Shown here piece by piece: positions 8,172 through 15,077 of a DNA stretch of 43,192 nucleotides; positions within the stretch are counted from its first letter, which is position 1, and every line of letters begins with the position of its first letter. The notes below the pieces were generated by a model, which had not been told where the DNA came from, did not search any database, and saw only the letters and a program-made list of their open reading frames with translations. This DNA comes from Propionivibrio sp. (GTDB lineage Bacteria; Pseudomonadota; Gammaproteobacteria; Burkholderiales; Rhodocyclaceae): assembly GCF_017995515.1 (NCBI RefSeq), contig NZ_JAGOIT010000018.1:1-43192 (forward strand), written 5' to 3'. The translations under genes were made by a program, and so were the position numbers.

Positions 8172-9191
8172 ATGCTGACCAAGGAAACCACGCCCAGCCG
8201 CATCGTCAGATACCTCGACCAGTACGTGATCGGCCAGGATGAAGCGAAGAAGACCGTCGCCGTCGCGGTCTATTCGCACTACCGCAAGATTTCCACCGTG
8301 CTGCAGAAGAGCGGCACGATCGCCAAGAGCAACGTGCTGCTGATCGGCTCCTCCGGAACGGGTAAGACGCTCCTGTGTGAAACGCTCTCGCACATGCTCG
8401 GTGTGCCGTTCGTGACCGCCGATGCGACCTCGCTGGCGCAGACGAAGTACGTGAACGAGGAAATCGAGGCCATCCTGCAGCGCTTGGTCGACAAGGCGAA
8501 TGGCGATCTGCGCAAGGCGGCGCTCGGCATCGTTTTCATCGACGAAATCGACAAGTTGAAGGCGACCAGGGCCGAGGCGCGTGTGCTCTCCGGCGAAAGC
8601 GTGCAGCACGCGCTGTTGAAGATCATGGAAGGGTCACCGGTCAAGCTGAAGGACGGCCAGTACCTCGATACGAGCAACGTGCTCTTCATCTGCGGCGGCG
8701 CGTTTGTCGGGCTGGAGAACATCATGTCCAAGACACACGGCTTCGGTTTTATTTCGACCACCGACAGCGATGACCGAAATATTCTCGATCGCTTGAACAA
8801 GCGCGTGAAGCCGACCGATCTCTTCGAATTTGGCCTGATTCCAGAGTTCACCGGGCGTCTGCCGATCGTTGCGCGCTTCCAGGATCTCGACAAGTCGATG
8901 CTGGTCCGGATCATGAGCGTGCCGAAGAACTCGATCTATCGGCAGTACGTCGAGATTTTTCGCGCCGAAGGCGTCGAACTGGCTATCGCACCGCGCGTCT
9001 TCGAACAGATCGCCGAGATTGCCATCGAATACAAGACCGGCGCCCGCAGCCTGCGCGGGATTTTCGAGGAATTGATGACGCCGGTGCTCTACGTGGTGCC
9101 GGACAGCCCGGACATCGGCCGGGTCGAAATCGCGTCGCTCTTCGAAGAGCCGCGACTGGTACGCAAGGCGCCCACGGCAGCGGGCGCCTGA
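8172..9191 (+). CDS. ClpX-like AAA+ ATPase without zinc-binding domain
   Basis: The 339-residue product starts straight in the AAA+ domain (RYLDQYVIGQDEAKKTVAVA) and lacks the N-terminal zinc-binding domain of ClpX. Walker A is GSSGTGKT, Walker B IVFIDEID, sensor 2 is in GARSLRGI. Three functional loops differ from ClpX as I recall it: the pore-1 motif GYVGE is KYVNE; the RKH loop region is shortened to SPVKLKDGQYLD; the ClpP-docking IGF region reads HGFGF. It is therefore a ClpX paralogue that may dock ClpP but handle substrates differently. The true clpX is expected elsewhere next to clpP; no clpP is nearby. ATG at 8172 is preferred; ATG 8136 is an in-frame alternative, and neither has a strong ribosome-binding site. 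Confidence 0.85.
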   Translation: MLTKETTPSRIVRYLDQYVIGQDEAKKTVAVAVYSHYRKISTVLQKSGTIAKSNVLLIGSSGTGKTLLCETLSHMLGVPFVTADATSLAQTKYVNEEIEAILQRLVDKANGDLRKAALGIVFIDEIDKLKATRAEARVLSGESVQHALLKIMEGSPVKLKDGQYLDTSNVLFICGGAFVGLENIMSKTHGFGFISTTDSDDRNILDRLNKRVKPTDLFEFGLIPEFTGRLPIVARFQDLDKSMLVRIMSVPKNSIYRQYVEIFRAEGVELAIAPRVFEQIAEIAIEYKTGARSLRGIFEELMTPVLYVVPDSPDIGRVEIASLFEEPRLVRKAPTAAGA

Positions 9192-9206
9192 GCGTCAAAG
9201 GTTGAC

Positions 9207-9650
9207 TCAGCGGTAGATCAGCACCGGGATCTTGGTGTGCGTGAGCACCTTGTGGGTTTCGCTGCCGAGCAAGAGGCTGGTCAGCCCGCGTCGTCCGTGC
9301 GAGGCCATGAAGATCAGGTCGCAACCTGCGGTTGTCGCTGCCTCGATGATGCCTTCGTAAACGATGTCGTTGGTGAGCGATATCGTCGCGCATTCGACAT
9401 CGGCGTCGCGGCAGAGCTGTTCGACGAACCCCAGGATTTCCTTGGCCTGTGTCTCGGCCAGTTCGGCGAACTGCTCGGGCGTCGTCGAGTCGATCAACGC
9501 ACCCTCGCCGTAGTAGGTGACCGGATATTCCGGCTTGGCATAGAACGCCGTGATCTTCGCCCCGGCCTCCTTGGCGAAGGAGACGGCGCGGCGGCAGGTG
9601 TCCTGCGAGAACGGGGAACCATCTGTCGGAACAAGGATGTGCTTGAACAT
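9207..9650 (-). CDS. Universal stress protein (UspA family)
   Basis: The 147-residue single Usp domain begins MFKHILVPTDGSPFS and ends with the nucleotide-binding block MASHGRRGLTSLLLGSETHKVL, which keeps the G-2x-G-9x-G(S/T) pattern of ATP-binding members. Start ATG at 9650 has AAAGG upstream. An in-frame extension to 9701 lacks family similarity. It is transcribed divergently from the hemerythrin operon and shares the FNR/Dnr-like box at 9752-9765; stress proteins of this family are often induced anaerobically by FNR/ANR in other proteobacteria. It ends 15 bp from the ClpX-like gene, tail to tail. Confidence 0.92.
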   Translation of the reverse strand: MFKHILVPTDGSPFSQDTCRRAVSFAKEAGAKITAFYAKPEYPVTYYGEGALIDSTTPEQFAELAETQAKEILGFVEQLCRDADVECATISLTNDIVYEGIIEAATTAGCDLIFMASHGRRGLTSLLLGSETHKVLTHTKIPVLIYR

Positions 9651-9684
9651 GATGACGCCTTTCTTTTGTGGAGAGCCTGTTCCC

Positions 9685-9712
9685 AATATAGCCAAAATCA
9701 TGCGAAGGACAA
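9685..9712 (-). promoter_or_regulatory. Promoter of the universal stress protein gene
   Basis: On the minus strand TTGTCC (9712-9707) and TATATT (9690-9685) are separated by 16 bp, giving a start near 9678 and a leader of about 28 nt. The FNR/Dnr-like box is then centred near -80, close to a class I activator position. Confidence 0.45.
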
Positions 9713-9751
9713 TCGCTTCGGCATCGGACCAAGCGATGACATTGCATCGTT

Positions 9752-9765
9752 TTGATTTCGGTCAA
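9752..9765. promoter_or_regulatory. FNR/Dnr-type box
   Basis: TTGATTTCGGTCAA matches TTGAT-N4-ATCAA at 9 of 10 positions. A weak -10 (GACAAT, 9788-9793) downstream puts the box near -41.5 relative to a start at about 9800, the class II activator position for the hemerythrin operon. Confidence 0.65.
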
Positions 9766-9828
9766 TACGGATCGGCGTCAATCGGCAGACAATTCCCGCC
9801 ATCAATAAACAAGCCGATTGAGGTGCTT

Positions 9829-10275
9829 ATGGAAACGATCCGGGAGTTGCTGACCGATGACCATCGCCTGTGTGATGATCTGTTCGCCGTGGTCGAGCAG
9901 GCGGTGGCAGCGGGCGAGTGGGAAAAGGCCGATGCTGCGTTCGCACGTTTCTGCGCAGCGATGCTGAATCATTTCGACCTCGAGGAGGGTACGCTCTTTC
10001 CGGAATTCGAGGCACGGACGGGAATGACGATGGGGCCGACGCAGGTGATGCGTAGCGAACATCGCCAGATGCGCGAACTCCTCGCGGCGGCCGAGGTCTC
10101 TCTCGGTGCACGCGATGCAGACGATTACTCTGGCTACGCCGAGACGCTGCTGATCATGGCGCAACAGCACAACATGAAGGAAGAGAACATCCTCTATCCG
10201 ATGTGCGACCAACACTTGAACGACCGGATCGATGAAATTCTGCCGACGCTGAAAAAGAACCTGAATGCCCGATAA
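9829..10275 (+). CDS. Hemerythrin HHE-domain protein
   Basis: The 148-residue four-helix protein carries the di-iron ligand pattern of HHE domains: DDHRL near the N-terminus, LNHFDLEEGTLFPEFE, SEHRQMRELL and QQHNMKEENILYP. Such proteins bind oxygen or nitric oxide, or hold iron, in the cytoplasm. ATG at 9829 has GAGG 7 nt upstream; an ORF extension upstream runs through the promoter. It is first in a five-gene operon behind an FNR/Dnr-like box and overlaps the DUF2249 gene by 11 nt. Hemerythrin plus DUF2249 neighbours are commonly linked to nitric-oxide and anaerobic stress; that role is inferred from context. Confidence 0.9.
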   Translation: METIRELLTDDHRLCDDLFAVVEQAVAAGEWEKADAAFARFCAAMLNHFDLEEGTLFPEFEARTGMTMGPTQVMRSEHRQMRELLAAAEVSLGARDADDYSGYAETLLIMAQQHNMKEENILYPMCDQHLNDRIDEILPTLKKNLNAR

Positions 10276-10531
10276 GTCGGAATCCATGCCCGCAACACGC
10301 GACGGCGTCGCCCGCGTTGTCGATGGCCGCAATCTGGAGCCGCCCGAACCTTTCGTGCAGGCGATGGATGCGCTCGACGCGATCACGCTGGGGCAGAAGG
10401 TCATGCTCATCCTCGGCCGCGAGCCGCATCCGCTTTACCGGGCGCTGGAGCTCAACGGCTATGCCTGGCAAACGGAGCGCAAGGACGACGGCTCCGTGGA
10501 GATCCTGATCTGGCACAAGGCGGTCGGTTAG
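10265..10531 (+). CDS. DUF2249 domain protein
   Basis: The 88-residue protein has the DUF2249 blocks VDGRNLEPPEPFVQAMDALDAI, followed by REPHPLYRALELNGYAWQ. This small TusA-like fold is often fused to, or encoded beside, hemerythrin-like proteins in denitrifiers; its biochemical role is unknown. The start codon lies inside the end of the hemerythrin gene (11-nt overlap), indicating coupled translation and a shared function. Confidence 0.85.
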   Translation: MPDKSESMPATRDGVARVVDGRNLEPPEPFVQAMDALDAITLGQKVMLILGREPHPLYRALELNGYAWQTERKDDGSVEILIWHKAVG

Positions 10532-10596
10532 GCGGTTGTTGTTTTGACGATGATTTTCCCTTTGCAACCGGGCATTGCGTCCGGCCTTGAGTGGTA

Positions 10597-11883
10597 ATGC
10601 AGGCCCTGCTTTCTTACGACCAGTCGCCGCCGATCGCGGCGCCTTTCCGCTTCTTCTTGACCGCCCCGGTGTTCGCCATCCTCGCCGGCGTACTGCTGCT
10701 CTGGGGCGGGCCGGATGCGCTCGCGTCGCGCTGGACACCAGATGTGCTCGCCGTGACGCACCTGATCACCGTCGGTTTCATGTTGCAGGTGATGCTCGGC
10801 GCACTGATCCAGATTCTTCCCGTCGTCGCGGGGGCCAATCTGCGGCAACCCATGCGCCTTGCCGCAGTCGTGCATGGGGCGCTGAACATCGGCGCGCTGC
10901 TGCTCGGTGCGGCTTTTCTTACGTTCGACGAGCGCTGGTTCAAGGGTGCAGCCATCGTTCTTGGTGCGGGTACGGTGTTATTCCTTTTCGCGGCGTTCAT
11001 TGCGCTGCGCGGCATTCCGGCGACCAGCGCGTCGATCCGGGGCTTGAAGCACGCGCTGGTCGGCTTGGGCGTTGCCGTCGGCATCGGCGTTGCGCTGACC
11101 ACATCGCTTGGCTGGTCGCTTGGGCTGCCGTTGTTGCCGTTGGCGGACATTCATCTCGTTTGGGGATTCGTCGGCTGGGGCCTGATCCTGCTTGCGGCCG
11201 TTGCCTACGTGGTGGTGCCGATGTTCCAGATCACGCCGGCGTATCCGGGCGGGTTCGAGCGACGGTTCTCGTACGTCGCGCTGACGATGGCCGGTGCCTG
11301 GTCAGTCGTCGAGTATCTTGAGCTGGGAGTCGCGCGCTTCATACTCGGTGTGGCGGTCGTGGCCGTTATCGCCAGCTTTGCGGCAATTACACTGCAGCTC
11401 CAGCGTGCCAGCAAGCGCGCCCGCTTTGACGCCAATCAGCACTGCTGGCGCATCGCAATGCTTTGTGCCCTCGCGGCGTGCGCAGTCTGGCTGCTGGCGA
11501 TGTTGCTGCCGGCGTTCGGTGAGTGGATGGGCTGGCCGCTGCTCTGCGGCGTTCTCGTGCTGTTCGGCGGCTTCATGACGGTCATCGTCGGCATGCTCTA
11601 CAAGATTGTTCCTTTCCTCATCTGGCTGCACCTGCAAAATGCCGGCGCGCGCCGTGTTCTGGTGCCGAACATGAAGAAGATCATTGCCGAGCAGGCGATG
11701 GATCGTCAGGTACGGGCACATTTCGCTGCCTGTGCGCTCGTTCTTGCTGCGGCCTGCTGGCCGACGTGGTTTGTCTATCCGGCCGGTGTTGGTTTGATCG
11801 TTGCCAACGTCTGGCTGCTGCGCAATCTGTGGTCGGGCGTGGCCGTTTATCGCGCGCACCTGCGCAAGATTGCGGCGGCCTGA
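10597..11883 (+). CDS. Polytopic membrane protein, possibly haem-binding (NnrS / oxidase subunit I-like)
   Basis: The product of about 428 residues has roughly 12 hydrophobic segments. Histidines lie within or at the edge of helices: THLITVGFML (H55), VVHGALNIG (H93), KHALVGLG (H152) and DIHLVWGFVGWG (H186). The spacing recalls haem-bearing membrane proteins such as NnrS or haem-copper oxidase subunit I, but the NnrS signature is not evident, so I leave it unnamed. It follows hemerythrin and DUF2249 and precedes SirB2, in an operon behind an FNR/Dnr-like box, which points to an anaerobic or nitric-oxide related role. Start is ATG 10597 (GAGTGG just upstream); GTG 10591 is an alternative. Confidence 0.75.
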   Translation: MQALLSYDQSPPIAAPFRFFLTAPVFAILAGVLLLWGGPDALASRWTPDVLAVTHLITVGFMLQVMLGALIQILPVVAGANLRQPMRLAAVVHGALNIGALLLGAAFLTFDERWFKGAAIVLGAGTVLFLFAAFIALRGIPATSASIRGLKHALVGLGVAVGIGVALTTSLGWSLGLPLLPLADIHLVWGFVGWGLILLAAVAYVVVPMFQITPAYPGGFERRFSYVALTMAGAWSVVEYLELGVARFILGVAVVAVIASFAAITLQLQRASKRARFDANQHCWRIAMLCALAACAVWLLAMLLPAFGEWMGWPLLCGVLVLFGGFMTVIVGMLYKIVPFLIWLHLQNAGARRVLVPNMKKIIAEQAMDRQVRAHFAACALVLAAACWPTWFVYPAGVGLIVANVWLLRNLWSGVAVYRAHLRKIAAA

Positions 11884-11895
11884 TCGGGAGTTTCG

Positions 11896-12279
11896 GTGGA
11901 TTACCTTCTGCTCAAGAACTTGCATGTGGGCTGCGTCATCGCCAGCGGCTGCGGTTTCGTCCTGCGCGGTATCTGGATGCTTCTCGATTCGCCCAGGCTG
12001 AACCAGCGCTGGGTGAAAATCTTTCCGCATGTTGTCGATACCGGCCTGCTCGGGAGTGCGATCGCGCTGGCGACGATCAGCGGCCAGTATCCGCTGGCGC
12101 AGAGCTGGCTTTCGGCCAAGGTGATCGGGCTCGTCGCCTACATTCTCTGTGGCACGATGGCGCTCAAGCGCGGGCGGACGAAGTCCATCCGCGGCGTGTT
12201 TTTTGTGGTGGCGCTGCTGGTTTTCGCCTACATTGTGTCGGTCGCCCTGCATCGCAGTCCGCTGGCTGGATTCGCCTGA
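11896..12279 (+). CDS. SirB2-family membrane protein
   Basis: The 127-residue protein has four hydrophobic segments and the family blocks KNLHVGCVIASGCGFVLRG, MLLDSP and VVDTGLLGSAIAL. SirB2 proteins are poorly understood inner-membrane proteins often found beside respiratory or c-type cytochrome genes. Translation starts at GTG 11896 with GGGAG six bases upstream. It lies 12 bp after the polytopic membrane protein and is part of the same operon. Confidence 0.82.
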   Translation: MDYLLLKNLHVGCVIASGCGFVLRGIWMLLDSPRLNQRWVKIFPHVVDTGLLGSAIALATISGQYPLAQSWLSAKVIGLVAYILCGTMALKRGRTKSIRGVFFVVALLVFAYIVSVALHRSPLAGFA

Positions 12280-12328
12280 CGCGCATTTTCTCGGGCCGCG
12301 TATCGATCCGGTTTCGATTGGAGCCGCT

Positions 12329-13591
12329 GTGGTTAAAACCGTCCTCCTTGCCTTGTTCCTTACGTCGCTCTCATCGCTCTCGTCGCTCGCTGCGGTCGAC
12401 GAGCGACTGCCCGATTCATCCATCTACAAAGGGGAGATCCGGCGCGGCCCGGATGGTCGGTTGATGTCCATTGAGTCGGCAGAGCTCCCGGGCGCTGCGC
12501 TCAAAGCCGCCTCGATGATTGTCGGCCCGCAGGAAAAGATCACGAGCATCAGCGAGGCGGCAAAGCTGGCAAAGGACGGGGAGGTTATCGAGATCCGTTC
12601 TGGCGACTACCGGGGCCAGCCGGTCGTATGGACGCAGAACAACCTGACGATTCGCGGCTCGGACAAGCGTCCGGTGATGCTCGCCGACGGCAAGAGCGCC
12701 GAAGGCAAGGCGATCTGGGTCGTGCGCGGCGACAACGTGCGCATCGAGAACATCGAGTTTCGCGGCGCGCGCGTCGGCGAGTTCAACGGTGCGGGCATCC
12801 GTTTCGAGCGCGGCCAGCTCGTCGTTCATCGCTGCGCTTTCTTCGACAACGAGATGGGCATCCTGACGGCCAATTTGCCGGACATGACGCTCACCGTGAG
12901 CGATAGCGAGTTCGGCGCGGCACCCGAAACCGCCGGTGACCTGCATCATCTCCTTTACGTTGGCGCCATCGCGCGTTTCGAACTCATTGGCAGTCGTTTT
13001 GAGCGCGGCTACCTCGGGCATCTCGTCAAGTCGCGCGCGCGGGAAAACCACGTGCGCTACAACTTTCTCGTGGATGGCGACAACGGCAGCGCGTCCTACG
13101 AACTCGAATTCCCGAACGGCGGCTTGGCTTACGTCGTTGGCAACGTTATCGGGCAGTCGGCAGAAACGGAGAATCCGGACATCGTTTCGTATGGCGCCGA
13201 AGGGCCGCGGTGGCCGGACAATGCGCTTTACCTGGCGCACAACACGCTGATCAATGATTACCCGTCGGGCGATTTTCTCAAGCTCTGGACGGAGAAGTTT
13301 CCGGGCGGCCTTGAAGTCTGGGTGATCAACAACCTGACCATCGGCTACGGCAACCTGAACAAACCGGCCTATGGGCGGTTCGAAGGGAACGCCACCGCGG
13401 AGCGGCGCGAGATGCTGGGCTACGGCGGCGCCCCGGCGCGGCTGGGGAGCAGTTCGCCGTTGCGCGGTTCAGTTCGGATTCCCGGGCAGGCGAACGGCGT
13501 TGATCTGCTGCCCTCGGGCGAGTTTGTCTTTCCGGCCGGCGTGCGAAAGGTTGTTCCGGCCAGCGCGCTGTCGCCGGGGGCGTTGCAATGA
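12329..13591 (+). CDS. Exported right-handed parallel beta-helix protein
   Basis: GTG at 12329, with GGAG six bases upstream, gives 420 residues beginning with a signal peptide (VKTVLLALFLTSLSSLSSLAA). The body shows repeating short strands typical of a right-handed beta-helix: AKDGEVIEIRSGDYRGQPVV, NLTIRGSD, NVRIENIEFRGARVG, LVVHRCAFFDNEMGILTAN, NHVRYNFLVDGDNG and HNTLINDYPSGDF. Such folds occur in polysaccharide lyases and in NosD-like periplasmic proteins. I see no known catalytic signature. It ends the operon led by hemerythrin, 49 bp after SirB2. Periplasmic location follows from the signal peptide; the ligand is unknown. Confidence 0.8.
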   Translation: MVKTVLLALFLTSLSSLSSLAAVDERLPDSSIYKGEIRRGPDGRLMSIESAELPGAALKAASMIVGPQEKITSISEAAKLAKDGEVIEIRSGDYRGQPVVWTQNNLTIRGSDKRPVMLADGKSAEGKAIWVVRGDNVRIENIEFRGARVGEFNGAGIRFERGQLVVHRCAFFDNEMGILTANLPDMTLTVSDSEFGAAPETAGDLHHLLYVGAIARFELIGSRFERGYLGHLVKSRARENHVRYNFLVDGDNGSASYELEFPNGGLAYVVGNVIGQSAETENPDIVSYGAEGPRWPDNALYLAHNTLINDYPSGDFLKLWTEKFPGGLEVWVINNLTIGYGNLNKPAYGRFEGNATAERREMLGYGGAPARLGSSSPLRGSVRIPGQANGVDLLPSGEFVFPAGVRKVVPASALSPGALQ

Positions 13592-13670
13592 CTTTGGATT
13601 GACAGCGTGCCGGCGAGCCGGAAAACTCCTGCCTCTGTGCAATACGTGGTGCGCACCAAGACCGATACAC

Positions 13671-15077
13671 ATGGAAACCATGAACACCTTTACCGACACG
13701 CTGGTTTTTGACCCTCAGATCATCCGTCGCTTCGACATCAACGGGCCGCGCTACACGTCTTATCCGACGGCCGACCGCTTTGCCGACAAGGTCGGCGCCG
13801 AAAACGCCGAACACTGGCTCGCGGAGAGAACCCGCGGTGCGTCGCGGCAGGCGCTTTCGTTGTACTTCCACATCCCGTTCTGCAACACGATCTGCTACTA
13901 CTGCGCCTGCAACAAGATCATCACCAAGGATCACGGCCGCTCGGCCAAGTACCTGAAATACCTGGCGCGCGAGCTGGCGCTGCAAAACAGTTTCCTCGCA
14001 GAAGGCGATAACGTCGTCGAGCAGCTGCACTGGGGAGGCGGTACGCCGACCTTCCTCTCGCACGACGAAATGCGCCAGTTGATGGCGTCGACGCGCAAGC
14101 ACTTCCGCCTCGTCGATGACGGCGAGTATTCGATCGAGGTCGATCCGCGCAAGGTCGACTACGCGACGGTCGAATTGCTCGGCGAACTCGGCTTCAACCG
14201 CATGAGCGTCGGCGTGCAGGACTTCGACGAGCGTGTCCAGCAGGCGGTCAACCGCATCCAGAGTGAGGCCGAGACGATGGCCGTGATCGACGCGGCGCGC
14301 GCCAACGGCTTCAAGTCGGTCAGCATCGACCTGATCTACGGCCTTCCGCGCCAGACGGTGGAAGGCTTCGACCGCACGCTCGATCGCGTGCTTGCGGCGA
14401 GCCCGGATCGCCTGTCGATCTACAACTACGCGCATCTGCCCAGCCTGTTCAAGCCGCAGCGACGCATCCTCGAGTCCGACATGCCGACGGCCGACAACCG
14501 CCTGCAGATTCTCGCACTGGCCATCCGCAAGCTGACCGACGCCGGCTACGTCTTCATCGGCATGGACCACTTCGCCAAACCCGGCGACGAATTGGCAATT
14601 GCACAGCGCGAAGGACGCCTGCACCGCAACTTTCAGGGCTACTCGACGCATTCCGACTGCGACATGATGTCCTTCGGCATCTCGTCGATCAGCAAGGTCG
14701 GACCGGGCTACTACCAGAACGTGAAGACGCTCGACGAGTACTACGATGCACTCGACAAGGGCGTGCTGCCGGTCTTCCGCGGCATCGAGCTCGACGCCGA
14801 CGACATCCTGCGCCGCGCGATCATCCAGTCGCTGATGTGTCACTTCGAGCTGTCGATGGACGCCGTCGAAGCGAAGCACGGCATCGATTTCCGGAGCTAC
14901 TTTGCGACCGAACTCGCGGCACTGCGCGAGATGGAGGAGGGTGGTCTGCTGCGCATCGAAGCGCGGCGGATCGTCGTCCTGCCACCGGGCCGCATGCTGG
15001 TGCGCGCCATCTCGATGGCCTTTGATCGCTTCCTGCGCGCCGACCACGAGAACAAGCGGTATTCGAAGGTGATTTAG
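13671..15077 (+). CDS. hemN: Oxygen-independent coproporphyrinogen III oxidase
   Basis: The 468-residue radical-SAM enzyme converts coproporphyrinogen III to protoporphyrinogen IX without oxygen. The motif FCNTICYYCACNK holds the three cluster cysteines plus the extra cysteine typical of true HemN, and the N-terminus has GPRYTSYPTADRF. GGGTPTF, MSVGVQDF and LIYGLPRQT are further HemN blocks. Length is close to E. coli HemN (457 aa). ATG 13671 is chosen; ATG 13680 is possible. Anaerobic haem synthesis fits the FNR/Dnr-controlled neighbour operon, but a perfect -35 (TTGACA, 13599-13604) without a clear -10 leaves it open whether it has its own promoter. Its stop overlaps the stop of the convergent GGDEF-EAL gene. 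Confidence 0.95.
   Translation: METMNTFTDTLVFDPQIIRRFDINGPRYTSYPTADRFADKVGAENAEHWLAERTRGASRQALSLYFHIPFCNTICYYCACNKIITKDHGRSAKYLKYLARELALQNSFLAEGDNVVEQLHWGGGTPTFLSHDEMRQLMASTRKHFRLVDDGEYSIEVDPRKVDYATVELLGELGFNRMSVGVQDFDERVQQAVNRIQSEAETMAVIDAARANGFKSVSIDLIYGLPRQTVEGFDRTLDRVLAASPDRLSIYNYAHLPSLFKPQRRILESDMPTADNRLQILALAIRKLTDAGYVFIGMDHFAKPGDELAIAQREGRLHRNFQGYSTHSDCDMMSFGISSISKVGPGYYQNVKTLDEYYDALDKGVLPVFRGIELDADDILRRAIIQSLMCHFELSMDAVEAKHGIDFRSYFATELAALREMEEGGLLRIEARRIVVLPPGRMLVRAISMAFDRFLRADHENKRYSKVI

Noticed and set aside
10597-11883. Naming the membrane protein nnrS
   Set aside because: Context and helix count fit, but the NnrS sequence pattern is not evident.
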